From positions 1 through 64,000 of the forward strand of contig NZ_CAJUBK010000003.1 in NCBI RefSeq assembly GCF_910584465.1: a stretch of DNA of 64,000 nt, in the 5' to 3' direction. Shown here in pieces: positions 1-7,988 of this stretch; the first letter of the stretch is position 1, and each line of letters opens with the position of its first letter. A model generated the notes under the pieces. That model ran no database searches. It saw only the letters and a list, made by a program, of their open reading frames with translations, and was not told the origin of the DNA. Source of the stretch: an uncultured Oscillibacter sp. (GTDB lineage: Bacteria; Bacillota; Clostridia; Oscillospirales; Oscillospiraceae). The translations under genes and the position numbers were made by a program.

Positions 1-39
1 CGCGATATCCAAAAGACGCTTGATATGTCGCCGATACAT
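1..39 (-). CDS. Sugar transferase (PglC/WcaJ type), N-terminus only
   Basis: The first 13 codons of a gene that runs off the left edge. An ATG at 39 on the minus strand follows a strong AGGAGG site (44-49) and gives MYRRHIKRLLDIA. The pattern Tyr-x-x-x-(hydrophobic)-K-R-L-(L/F)-D opens the membrane hairpin of bacterial sugar transferases, which move a sugar phosphate from a UDP-sugar to undecaprenyl phosphate and so start a surface glycan. The neighbouring PglE-like and PglD-like genes and a decayed second copy (110-500) support this. Too little is visible to judge whether it is intact. Confidence 0.6.
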   Translation of the reverse strand, partial: MYRRHIKRLLDIA

Positions 40-109
40 CGTCTCCTCCTATCCTTTCGCCCTGCTCCCGGCGGTCCGCTTTTTCGACAGGAATGATGCG
101 GACATCTCC

Positions 110-500
110 ACCAAAACATGATTTCCTGGTATATCGAACATCTAACTCAACTAGAAGAAGCAGGGGCCTACGATAAACATATCCCCTTTTAAGATGTTCC
201 ACAACTCTAGAATCTCATCTAAGCTTGTAGACTGCAGGGCCCGTTCAAACTTCGTTGGGCGCATCGTGTTTAGACGTAACTCGCAATTTTTGCCCCGTGT
301 TTCTTTTACTAAAAGGAATTTATAAAGCTTGAAAATCCTCCGATTCCCTTTAAATCGCTACTGGCAGGATATATAGGGTCCACAGTTTCACTCGGACCAA
401 CACCACGACAATCAGCAGAATTAGGACAACACTATCAATACATAGGCGGACAAAACAATATCAAAAAGCCCTTGTAAAAATTTCTAGTGCATTTTGACAT
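110..500 (-). pseudogene. Decayed sugar transferase (PglC family)
   Basis: No frame stays open, but pieces in different minus-strand frames line up in order with one sugar transferase. A start at 500 is followed by an L-F-D-I-V-L-S membrane segment, then I-L-L-I-V-V-V-L-V-R-V-K-L, then R-I-F-K-L-Y-K-F, then the family signature S-T-S-L-D-E-I-L-E-L-W-N-I-L-K-G-D-M (about 175-235). A G-P motif and a frame-shifted L-L-V-E follow. At least two frameshifts and several stops break it. The stretch is clearly AT-richer than its surroundings, suggesting foreign origin. It abuts the truncated aminotransferase and looks like debris from replacement of a glycan cassette. Confidence 0.7.
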
Positions 501-507
501 ACGTAAA

Positions 508-1137
508 CTAGTACCAAGCTTTTTTAATCGCCTCCCCGTCGTCGCTGAGGAGCATCCCTCCGCCGGAAGAGGTGATGATCTTGTTCCCATTGAAGGAGAC
601 CGCGTTATAGGCCCCAAAGGTCCCCGTCATGCGGCCTCGATACGACGCGCCCAAGCTCTCGGCGGCGTCTTCGATCAGCACCGCGCCGTGTGCATCGCAG
701 ATCTCTCGGATCTCATCCAGCTTCGCCGGCGTGCCGTACAGGTTCGCGGCTATGACGCACCTGCAGTCCGGATATTTCCCGAAGGCCCGCTCCAGGGCCC
801 GGGGGTCCATGTTCCAGGTCTCCCGCTCGCTCTCGATGAAGACCTGTTCCCCGCCCTCGTAGCTCACCGGGTTCACCGTCGCCGAGAAGGTCAGGTCCGA
901 GCAGAACACCCGGTCCCCCCGGCCTACGCCCGCCAGCTTCACCGCCAGGTGCAATGCCGCCGTCCCTGCCGTCAGCGCCGCCGCGTGGCCTACGCCGATA
1001 TACGCCGCCATCTCCTTTTCGAACTCATTGACGTTCTTCCCCAGGGGCGCTACCCAGTTGGTGTCGAACGCCTCCTTCACATACATCTGCTCCTCGCCGT
1101 GGATCGTCGGCGAGGACAAAAAGATCCTCCCGCTCAT
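508..1137 (-). CDS. DegT/DnrJ/EryC1/StrS aminotransferase (PglE-like), C-terminally truncated
   Basis: 209 residues against a usual 370-400. The family makes UDP-4-amino sugars from 4-keto sugars with PLP. The large domain is present: the T-A-G-T-A-A-L-H-L-A phosphate-binding segment (about residues 56-65), I-E-D-A-A-E-S-L-G (about 155-163) and S-F-N-G-N-K-I-I with the PLP lysine (about 178-185). The C-terminal small domain is missing: the frame stops ten bases before the decayed sugar transferase begins. The start has a GGAGG site. Function is doubtful without the C-terminal half. In the bacillosamine route this enzyme would act between PglF (40957-42894) and PglD (next gene upstream). Confidence 0.75.
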   Translation of the reverse strand: MSGRIFLSSPTIHGEEQMYVKEAFDTNWVAPLGKNVNEFEKEMAAYIGVGHAAALTAGTAALHLAVKLAGVGRGDRVFCSDLTFSATVNPVSYEGGEQVFIESERETWNMDPRALERAFGKYPDCRCVIAANLYGTPAKLDEIREICDAHGAVLIEDAAESLGASYRGRMTGTFGAYNAVSFNGNKIITSSGGGMLLSDDGEAIKKAWY

Positions 1138-1178
1138 CAGAACGGCCTCCCTCCTCGATCAAGGTCTCTTCCGTGTCC

Positions 1179-1811
1179 TCATGCTCCCTCCAGGTCCTTC
1201 ACCACGGCTTGTCCACAGGACAGATGGGTCCCCGCCGGGAGGACGACCCCCCGGTCGATGGTACAGCCGCTGCTGATGATGCTGCCGCAGCCCACGCTCA
1301 CCCCGCTGCCCACGGTGGCCCGGGCACAGATCACGGTGCCATAGCCCAGCTTGGCACTGGGCGAGACCACGGCCGTGGGATGGACCAGCACCGGGAGCAC
1401 GAACCCCGCCTGGGCCAGCTCCTCCAGCCAGCGCATACGCAGGGCCCGATCCCCGACGGCGGGGATGGCGGCCGGGTAAGTCTCCCTGTATTGGGCATAC
1501 CCTTCACAGGGGCCGATCGCCAAGGGGTTCGACGGGTCGTCATCCAAGAACGCGACCTCCTGGAAGATCCGGAGGCACTCGGCCAGCTCCCGGACCTCTC
1601 GTCCGTGGCTCCCCGCACCCAGGATCAAGAGCCGCATCTCCCGGACCACGACGGAACGGCGGCGGGCTTCCTGCCTCTTCGCCGCGGCTTCCTCATAGGT
1701 CTTGCCGTAGCAATAGCCATAGACGATCCGCCCCCGGCTGTCCCGGCTCTTGGCATAACGCGCTTCGTAACGCCCGTCCGCCCGCAGCCGCACATTGTCC
1801 CCGGTCCGCAT
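1179..1811 (-). CDS. PglD/NeuD-type sugar O/N-acetyltransferase with an integrase-like N-terminal segment
   Basis: 210 residues. Residues 59-210 are a PglD/NeuD-family acyltransferase: M-R-L-L-I-L-G-A-G-S-H-G-R-E-V opens the nucleotide-sugar-binding half, followed by left-handed-beta-helix hexapeptides (V-H-P-T-A-V-V-S-P-S-A-K-L-G-Y-G-T and onward). In the bacillosamine pathway this enzyme acetylates the UDP-4-amino sugar made by PglE. Residues 1-52 instead resemble the Arm DNA-binding domain of tyrosine recombinases (N-V-R-L-R-A-D-G-R-Y-E-A-R-Y, then I-V-Y-G and Y-G-K-T-Y-E-E-A). An internal ATG at 1637 would give a conventional 152-residue enzyme. I keep the long start because the promoter (1881-1909) lies just upstream of it. 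The truncated aminotransferase follows 41 bases downstream. Confidence 0.72.
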   Translation of the reverse strand: MRTGDNVRLRADGRYEARYAKSRDSRGRIVYGYCYGKTYEEAAAKRQEARRRSVVVREMRLLILGAGSHGREVRELAECLRIFQEVAFLDDDPSNPLAIGPCEGYAQYRETYPAAIPAVGDRALRMRWLEELAQAGFVLPVLVHPTAVVSPSAKLGYGTVICARATVGSGVSVGCGSIISSGCTIDRGVVLPAGTHLSCGQAVVKDLEGA

Positions 1812-1829
1812 ACCTGCCGCTCCTTCCTT

Positions 1830-1976
1830 TCGTGGTCAGTCGTGGTCGATTTGACTTGGTACTTGCCTGAAACTTTTGTTATATTAGCACGATCCCTATG
1901 CCGCCGCAAGAGTTTTTGCGAAATTCCAGAAACTTTTTTGCCGATCCTCCGGCATCCTACCACGATCGTCGTGGTC
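1830..1976. repeat. TCGTGGTC repeats around the pglD promoter
   Basis: TCGTGGTC occurs at 1830-1837, 1840-1847 and 1969-1976, and ACCACGA at 1959-1965, so the last pair forms a dyad (1959-1975). The promoter of the pglD-like gene lies between the outer copies. They could be operator half-sites, or recombinase sites given the Arm-like domain in the adjacent protein. Neither role is shown. Confidence 0.4.
1881..1909 (-). promoter_or_regulatory. Promoter of the pglD-like gene
   Basis: Minus strand: TTGCGG (1904-1909), 17-bp spacer, TAATAT (1881-1886). It sits about 70 bases before the start at 1811. Confidence 0.5.
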
Positions 1977-1989
1977 AAACTGGCAAAAA

Positions 1990-2020
1990 GAGGACGGAGG
2001 GGGGAGCCCCTTCCGTCCTC
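1990..2020 (-). terminator. Terminator of the O-antigen-ligase-like gene
   Basis: GAGGACGGA (1990-1998) pairs with TCCGTCCTC (2012-2020), and on the minus strand the stem is followed by CTTTTTG. It lies just after the stop at 2028. Confidence 0.75.
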
Positions 2021-2027
2021 TCCTTGT

Positions 2028-4451
2028 TTATCCTGCTATCTGCGCGCTCCCGAAGACCGTGATGAAAAGCAGCGCCGCCGCACCCGTCAGGCCCTGCTCC
2101 CGGGCCGAGGCCACCTGATCTACGAACGCCTGGTTCGCTTCCGTCAGCCGGATCTCCTCATAACGGCCCTCGCTGAAGGACTCCAGGTCCGCCCGGAGGG
2201 CCAGGACGCCGTCCATGAAGACCTCCATGTCGTCCGCGGTCATCTTCGCCAGCACTTCCATCCGGTAGAAGTCGAACTGCTGGTTCCACGCGTCGGCGAC
2301 GGACGCCTCCTGGAACACGCCCTCCCGGGAACAGGCGAACATCTCTTCATACTCGCCCTGGGGCAGGTAGTAATACTCCGCGAGGCCCGAGCAGGCGGTA
2401 TAGGTGCCGGAGGCCCGCAGCTGCCCGGCGTAGAGCTCCATGTCCTGCGTATAGCGGCCATCATCCAGCAGCACCGCGTTGCCGACGAAATTCAGCTGCT
2501 CCTGCTCGTGGTCGAAGACGTCCATCTTCACCCATTTCCGGGTCTGCTCCATGAAGGTCGCCACGCTGTCCGTGGAAAAGCCCTCCATCTCCCGGGCGGC
2601 CATCCGGCGGCACTCCAGCAGCCCGCCGAAGACCAGCAGGTACATCCACATGAACAGCGCCGCGAAGAAGCCGCCCATCTGCACCAGCCGCTCCGAGGAG
2701 AGCGGCTTCGTATACAGCACCACCGGCAGCAGCAGCAGCAGCCACGCCATGCACTGGAAGGCCCGGATCGAGAAGTTGATCTCCATCAGGCCGTGGATCA
2801 CCATCAGCGACCAGCAGCCCAGCAGCACCGACGCCAGGGGGTCCTTCGCCCGCAAGATCTGCCGGATCAGCAGCCACAACGATCCGCCCAGGAACGCCAG
2901 CCAAAACACCAGCCCGATCACGCCCATGTCGCACAGGACCTGGAGGATGTGGTTATGGAGGTAGAGGGACTCGTAGAAACAGGGCTGGAGCGAGGTCAGC
3001 CACGTCTCCGAGCTGCCCAGGCCGAAGCCGATCAAGGGACTGCGCTGGAAGAGCTTCCAACCGTCGATGTCATACTGCGCACGGAGGAGATAGCTGCTCC
3101 CGTAGAACAGGCCGTCCTGAAGACGGGAGGAGATCATCCCGGGGAGCAGCCGGTATTTCAGCGGGATCTTCGTCCCGTCCGAGAAGGACGCGGAACGGAT
3201 CTCCTTGCCGGCCTCGCCGGAGAAGGAGACGTACAGCCGGAACGCATCCTCAGGGACCACGAAGGACGCCCCGTCCACCGGGCCGTTATACAGGCCGATG
3301 TTCGCGTCCGCGCGGATGGCCTGGACCCACGTGCGGTAATAGACGTCGACCTTGACGCCCTCGTCCCAATCCCCCTCGATCGTATGCTCCCCAGGGACCG
3401 GGGCCATGCCCCGGGTGATGCCGCCCTCCGAAAACGGATGGGGCACCGTCCAGGTCAGCGCCAGGACCACCACGCCGCACAACACCAGCACCAGCACCCC
3501 GCAGCCCGCCACGACCGCTTTCCCGTGGCCCCGCAGGACGCCGACCAGGCGCGTGTTCACCCCCTGCTCCAGCAGGAAGATCGCCGCGCCGCAGAGCACG
3601 CACATCACGTCCGGCAGGAAGGAGCCTTCCTCCATGTGGAGCAGGGCCACCGCACTGCACAGGACCATCCCTACCGCCGTGGCGCACAGCGTGAAGAACA
3701 GGCCCAGCCGGTCCTCCCGCTCCGCCGCCAGGTAGATCAGCGCCGCCAGGGCGAAGCACAAGATCGCGCCCCGGCTCACCGCCGTCAGGAACGCCACCGA
3801 GCAGATCCCCAGCAGGACACTCCCCAGCGCCTTCTCCCACAGCTTCTTCGACGTGCGCAGGAGATAGACGCAGACGAAGACCGCCACACCCATCATCACA
3901 CCGGTGATGTTCGCGTCGTTATAGATGCCGTTGAGCCGCGCGCCCTGGCTGGCCTCCAGCGTTTCGGTGAAGTCCATCCCAAGGAGCTGCATCCCGCCGT
4001 TGAACGCCCCGAAGAGCTTCGCCGAACAGCCCATGTCCACGCAGATCAGGCCGATCAGCGCCAGCACCGCCGCAAGCCCCCAGAGCAGGCCCCGGACGTG
4101 CTTACGGTCGAAGCGGGCCAGGAAGATCACGGCCAGGGAAAAGGACGCGATGAACTTATTGAACTCCGCCACCGCGTACGCCCCCTGGGACGCGTAGACC
4201 GCCGCGAAGCCGTACATCAAGGCGAAGAGCAAAAAGCCCAGCAGAGGCACGCTCAGCCGCTCCCGGATCCGCCGGAGGGGCTCCCGCCCGATGGTCAAAA
4301 CCACCGCCAGGAAGGGCAGGAGCACCGACATCCGCCCCGTCTGCACGGTCATGGCCAGAAAGAGCAGGACCGAATATAAGCACACCGCCGCGATGTCCCG
4401 GGGCCCCAGAGCGGGGGCCAGGGAGGCGGTCTCGATCTTTTCTTCACTCAC
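2028..4451 (-). CDS. O-antigen ligase / Wzy-type polymerase, large membrane protein
   Basis: 807 residues with many membrane segments (roughly residues 20-330 and 520-670). Between them is a hydrophilic extracytoplasmic loop (about 340-500), which contains the S-P-L-I-G-F-G-L-G-S-S-E-T and Y-L-H-N-H-I-L-Q pattern near its end. That loop pattern and the His in H-N-H are typical of the Wzy_C/WaaL superfamily, which transfers or polymerises lipid-linked glycan outside the membrane. A soluble tail of about 140 residues follows the last membrane segment, longer than in most members. It has its own promoter (4501-4529) and terminator. The adjacent PglC/D/E-type genes suggest it acts on a diacetamido-sugar-containing glycan. 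Confidence 0.82.
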   Translation of the reverse strand: MSEEKIETASLAPALGPRDIAAVCLYSVLLFLAMTVQTGRMSVLLPFLAVVLTIGREPLRRIRERLSVPLLGFLLFALMYGFAAVYASQGAYAVAEFNKFIASFSLAVIFLARFDRKHVRGLLWGLAAVLALIGLICVDMGCSAKLFGAFNGGMQLLGMDFTETLEASQGARLNGIYNDANITGVMMGVAVFVCVYLLRTSKKLWEKALGSVLLGICSVAFLTAVSRGAILCFALAALIYLAAEREDRLGLFFTLCATAVGMVLCSAVALLHMEEGSFLPDVMCVLCGAAIFLLEQGVNTRLVGVLRGHGKAVVAGCGVLVLVLCGVVVLALTWTVPHPFSEGGITRGMAPVPGEHTIEGDWDEGVKVDVYYRTWVQAIRADANIGLYNGPVDGASFVVPEDAFRLYVSFSGEAGKEIRSASFSDGTKIPLKYRLLPGMISSRLQDGLFYGSSYLLRAQYDIDGWKLFQRSPLIGFGLGSSETWLTSLQPCFYESLYLHNHILQVLCDMGVIGLVFWLAFLGGSLWLLIRQILRAKDPLASVLLGCWSLMVIHGLMEINFSIRAFQCMAWLLLLLPVVLYTKPLSSERLVQMGGFFAALFMWMYLLVFGGLLECRRMAAREMEGFSTDSVATFMEQTRKWVKMDVFDHEQEQLNFVGNAVLLDDGRYTQDMELYAGQLRASGTYTACSGLAEYYYLPQGEYEEMFACSREGVFQEASVADAWNQQFDFYRMEVLAKMTADDMEVFMDGVLALRADLESFSEGRYEEIRLTEANQAFVDQVASAREQGLTGAAALLFITVFGSAQIAG

Positions 4452-4500
4452 GCTGTGTTCCTCCTGAAAATGTGACCCGAAAGGGCCGGATATGACCGAT

Positions 4501-4529
4501 ATTATACATCATATCCCCCGGGAAGGCAA
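4501..4529 (-). promoter_or_regulatory. Promoter of the O-antigen-ligase-like gene
   Basis: TTGCCT (4524-4529), 17-bp spacer, TATAAT (4501-4506) on the minus strand, about 50 bases before the ATG at 4451. Confidence 0.6.
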
Positions 4530-4562
4530 GGCTTATCCTATGAATTTTCTGAGACGGACGAA

Positions 4563-4592
4563 GAAAGGAGGGCGCTTTCGCGCCCCCCTTTC
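4563..4592 (-). terminator. Terminator of the SLH protein gene
   Basis: A 13-bp stem (4563-4575 with 4580-4592, one mismatch) with a TTTC loop lies just past the SLH gene stop at 4635. Confidence 0.65.
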
Positions 4593-4634
4593 AGGAGTCT
4601 TCGCTTAGGTCTTTGCCGCTGTCAGACTGATAAA

Positions 4635-7600
4635 TCAGTCGTCGCGCTCGTTGACCTCGATCACGAACAGGTTGGTCACCAGGCCGTCGTCCAGGGTGTA
4701 GTAGACCTTGTTGACCTTGCTGGTCTTGATGTCGCTCAGCTCGACCGCCTCGATGCTGCCGCCGTCATCAGCCAGGAAGATGTTGACGTTGGAAGCAAGG
4801 GTCAGAGTCCGGCCATAGGTGTCGCCATTGGCGCCGACCTTGATCTCATCGGTAGAACCGGAGATCTTCTTGATGCCGGTCACAGGACCATAAGCGTGGA
4901 CAGAGCTGTCAGCATACTCGAGCTTGGTGATGACATCATCGGTGTCGCTGATGTAGTTGTTGATGATCATCACGGCGCCCTGCTTACCCTTGGTCTTCTC
5001 ACCAATGGTGAAGTTGAAGCCCTCGACAGAGGCGTGCATCGGGTTGCCGTCCTTGTCCGTCTTCTCCTCAATCTCAGCGTCGATCATGATGCTGGTGATC
5101 TCGCCGCGGACAACAGCGTCGTAAGTGTAATACTTGCGGCCGTCGGTCTCGAGGACAGTCTTGCTCACGGAAGCGCCGGTGATGAAGGTCACGTCACGGC
5201 TGACGTTCTTCACAACGCCGTCGGTGATGAAGACGATCTTGGCCACACCGCCGCGGATGTAAGCGAAGCCAACACCCTTTTCAACGGTGGGAGCGTTCTT
5301 GATGCCGGTGTAGACCTTCCAGTCGTAGGAGCTGCGGCCGTTGTCGACCTTCACGACGAAGATGGTGTTGCTGTCGGTGTAGACATCCGCGTCGTTGAAC
5401 TCCAGAGAACGGCTGGTGATGGTAGCAAAGCCCTTCTTGGCATCATCAGCCTTATTAGACTTATCGCCGATCATGGAGATGAAGGTGTTGCGGACATCGC
5501 GATCAGCCACATACTCCGCCCACTCGGTCTGGCCGATACGGTTCAGGCGGACACTGCCGCTGTTGAGCTCAGAGACACGGACAACATCGCCGGCCCAGAA
5601 CTCGAGGTTCATGACGTCACCATTGGCATCGGTCACGCTATTCAGCGTAGCCAGATTACCGGTAGACTTCTTGAACATCTCGCGAGAGGACGCAACGTTG
5701 GTGTAGTAGCTGCGGTCGAGGCTGACGGTGCGCTCAGAGCCGTCGGCGAACAGCAGCTGGACACGGTTGGTGGTCCAATCGAGCTGGTTAGAAGTAGAGT
5801 CATACTTCTGAGGAGCACGGGCATCCTGGTCATCCTGGCCGTCGTAGCTGCCGGTCAGGTCATCGAGGGTATGAGACACGATGGCGTTACGAGAGCCCTT
5901 GACCTCGCTGGTGATACGCTCGATCAGAGCATACTCCTTGGCGTTGAACTCGGCCTCTTCGATCCACAGAGCGTAGCCGAACTCGTCGAGGAACACGCGG
6001 TAGTTGGACTTGTTGGTCAGGCCAGTCTCGTCCAGGCCGTACTCGAAGTTGTACTCCTCGGCATACTTGTAGGTGGTGTCGCCCAGGGTCAGGTTCTTGC
6101 CAGCGGTGCGCTTGGACAGGCTGCCATCCACGGACTCGATCTTCTCCATGGTCTGGATGCTGTTGGCGCTGTTGGAGTAAGTATAGGCGACAACGTCGTC
6201 TTCCTTCAGGCCGGTGGTCTCGAACCAGTTGTTGTCGTCGTCCATGCCGACGGGGATGTGGTTATCCAGCGCGCCGTACTCGATCTCCACGAAATCGTCA
6301 CGCTTAGAGGTGCCCTCGTTCACAGAGGTGACCTTGCCGCCGTAGACGGAGATGATGGCGATGATGACGTCGTTGGTCTTGTCGTTGCGATAGACCTCGG
6401 TGATGGTGCCGTTGCCGACCTTGCCCTCATCGGGCTCAGGCAGATCGCCGTCCTTGATCTTCTGCAGGGTCGCAGCAGACAGAGTGGTGGTGCCCTTCTC
6501 CAGATCCAGGTCATAAGCCATGGCGAAGTCGAAGCCCTCAGCCAGGTCGCCGGTCTCGACCTTGGTGTTGCGCTTGATGTCAACACGGCCGAAGTTGTCG
6601 CCGATCTCGATCTTGCCGGTATCCTCGTCATAGGAAATGCCGCTGTAGTTCACGCCGTTGACGAAGACGACGCCGTTGCCGTTGAAGGCCTGGTTGGTGG
6701 CAGTGTTCATCTCGAGGTCGTTGTAGATCTCGGTGATGGCGACGCCGCCCTCATAGGTCTTGATGGGATCCTCGGTGTAGGTGCCGATCTTCTCGCCGCG
6801 ATAGGTCCAGGTGCTGGAGGGGCGGCCCAGATCGTCGACGCAGTACTGGCCATTCCAGCGGTCGTTCCACTTGAACTGGCCGTTGTTGCGGACCAGACGG
6901 GGGAAGTAACGCTCGCCGAACTGGATGATGGCGTAGTTGTCGTGAGAGGTAGCGCCCTGGCTGGTGGGCCGGGACTCGTTGATGATGTTCCAGTTGTTGG
7001 TGTTGGAAGCCTGGGTCTCAGACTGCACGCTCTTCGCGCCGTTGCTGCCGCCGATGGTGACCTCGACGCCGGCGACGGAAGCGGTGATCTTGCTGTCATA
7101 CTCGACCAGGTCGGCCTTCAGGGTGTTGAAGGCGAACAGGCAGGCGGTCTGACGATCGACGCTGTTGGAGCCGGCAAAGCCCTCAGCGACGTCTTCCAGC
7201 AGGCCGATGCCGGTGGCGATCTTCAGGACGTTGATGGTCCAGTTCGCGCCGGTGAAGCCCTCGATCTTGCCGTCATAACCCAGGGCGCCCTCGAGCATCT
7301 TCAGGAAGGCATAGCCGGTCAGGGTGTTGCCGGGCTTGAAGGTGCCGTCGGGATAGCCGTTGATGATGCCCTGCTGCGCGCAGTAGGCGATCTGAGCGGC
7401 AAAGGTGTGGTTCGCCGGGACGTCCTTGAAGGGCGCGGCGGACGCGGTCATGTTGCTGGCAGCAGCGGGGCCGAGGATCATGTTGCAGATGATCTTGGCG
7501 GCCGCGCCGCGGGTCAGGACCGCAGTGGGCTTGAAGCTGCCGTCGGAATAACCGTCGACAACCCCGATCGCGGAGATCACGTCGATAGCTTCATTATAAG

Positions 7601-7700
7601 AAATGTCGCTGTCATCAGTGAAGTCCGTCGCTCCAGCGCTGAGCGTGACCAGAGACATGGTCATGATCAGAGCCAGGAGCAGAGAAAGGAACTTTCTCAT
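4635..7700 (-). CDS. Large SLH-domain protein, candidate S-layer protein
   Basis: 1021 residues from the ATG at 7700, which has an AAAGGAGG site. The frame stays open upstream, but no such site is seen there. A signal peptide (M-R-K-F-L-S-L-L-L-A-L) ends at about residue 25. Three SLH repeats follow (about 27-85, 95-150, 155-200; V-V-D-G-Y-S-D-G-S-F-K-P and I-I-N-G-Y-P-D-G-T-F-K-P), which in known proteins bind pyruvylated wall polymer. The remaining 820 residues are Asp/Thr/Val-rich, low in Cys and beta-rich, with no enzyme motif seen. A strong promoter, a leader of about 150 bases and AAG/GAC-rich codon choice suggest high expression. Unlike the other SLH proteins in the window it carries the SLH repeats at its N-terminus. 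Confidence 0.85.
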   Translation of the reverse strand: MRKFLSLLLALIMTMSLVTLSAGATDFTDDSDISYNEAIDVISAIGVVDGYSDGSFKPTAVLTRGAAAKIICNMILGPAAASNMTASAAPFKDVPANHTFAAQIAYCAQQGIINGYPDGTFKPGNTLTGYAFLKMLEGALGYDGKIEGFTGANWTINVLKIATGIGLLEDVAEGFAGSNSVDRQTACLFAFNTLKADLVEYDSKITASVAGVEVTIGGSNGAKSVQSETQASNTNNWNIINESRPTSQGATSHDNYAIIQFGERYFPRLVRNNGQFKWNDRWNGQYCVDDLGRPSSTWTYRGEKIGTYTEDPIKTYEGGVAITEIYNDLEMNTATNQAFNGNGVVFVNGVNYSGISYDEDTGKIEIGDNFGRVDIKRNTKVETGDLAEGFDFAMAYDLDLEKGTTTLSAATLQKIKDGDLPEPDEGKVGNGTITEVYRNDKTNDVIIAIISVYGGKVTSVNEGTSKRDDFVEIEYGALDNHIPVGMDDDNNWFETTGLKEDDVVAYTYSNSANSIQTMEKIESVDGSLSKRTAGKNLTLGDTTYKYAEEYNFEYGLDETGLTNKSNYRVFLDEFGYALWIEEAEFNAKEYALIERITSEVKGSRNAIVSHTLDDLTGSYDGQDDQDARAPQKYDSTSNQLDWTTNRVQLLFADGSERTVSLDRSYYTNVASSREMFKKSTGNLATLNSVTDANGDVMNLEFWAGDVVRVSELNSGSVRLNRIGQTEWAEYVADRDVRNTFISMIGDKSNKADDAKKGFATITSRSLEFNDADVYTDSNTIFVVKVDNGRSSYDWKVYTGIKNAPTVEKGVGFAYIRGGVAKIVFITDGVVKNVSRDVTFITGASVSKTVLETDGRKYYTYDAVVRGEITSIMIDAEIEEKTDKDGNPMHASVEGFNFTIGEKTKGKQGAVMIINNYISDTDDVITKLEYADSSVHAYGPVTGIKKISGSTDEIKVGANGDTYGRTLTLASNVNIFLADDGGSIEAVELSDIKTSKVNKVYYTLDDGLVTNLFVIEVNERDD

Positions 7701-7860
7701 GATGTGGTTTCCTCCTTTTGGATTTACCGTTCGCGAAGCCGCGGACGGCATTTTAGATTTGGAGCAGCTCCATCTTTCAGTTCGCCCGGTGCACATACCG
7801 TGGCTAGCCAATACCGTATCTGTACCGGCATCCCCTTCCGGCGGCGCTGTCCATGGATGC

Positions 7861-7889
7861 ATCATAGCAAAGGCTCCGGCAAATTGCAA
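7861..7889 (-). promoter_or_regulatory. Strong promoter of the SLH protein gene
   Basis: Minus strand: TTGCAA (7884-7889), 17-bp spacer, TATGAT (7861-7866) with an extended TGC just before the -10. It predicts a 5' leader of about 150 bases before the start at 7700. Confidence 0.7.
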
Positions 7890-7937
7890 GCGTTTTTCGC
7901 GCTTGTAACAGGACTGTAACATTGCGGGAAAGACCTG

Positions 7938-7968
7938 GCGGGGGCCCCATCCCCTGGTATCGGGGCCT
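7938..7968 (-). terminator. Possible terminator after the primase-helicase gene
   Basis: GGCCCC and GGGGCC arms around a 13-base loop, 20-50 bases past the stop at 7989. No clear T run follows. Confidence 0.35.
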
Positions 7969-7988
7969 TCCCGGTGCCGATCCGGGCC

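Noticed and set aside
505..530. Cloning-vector polylinker (AAGCTT and GGTAC close together at the junction)
   Set aside because: The adjoining DNA aligns with a decayed sugar transferase, and AAGCTT also occurs inside that remnant, so chance is the simpler explanation.
1830..1976. A second invertible promoter upstream of the pglD-like gene
   Set aside because: Inverted identity is only 7-8 bases, while the 9-base identity is in direct orientation. Too weak to call inversion.
1173..4379. A 1068-codon open frame on the plus strand opposite the O-antigen-ligase-like gene
   Set aside because: Arg/Pro/His/Gln-rich with no domain, signal or ribosome site; it is a by-product of GC-rich third positions on the other strand.
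4896..7919. A 1007-codon plus-strand frame opposite the SLH protein gene
   Set aside because: Asp/Val/Leu/Gly-rich low-complexity product without a ribosome site. The minus-strand gene has a promoter, ribosome site, signal peptide and SLH domains.
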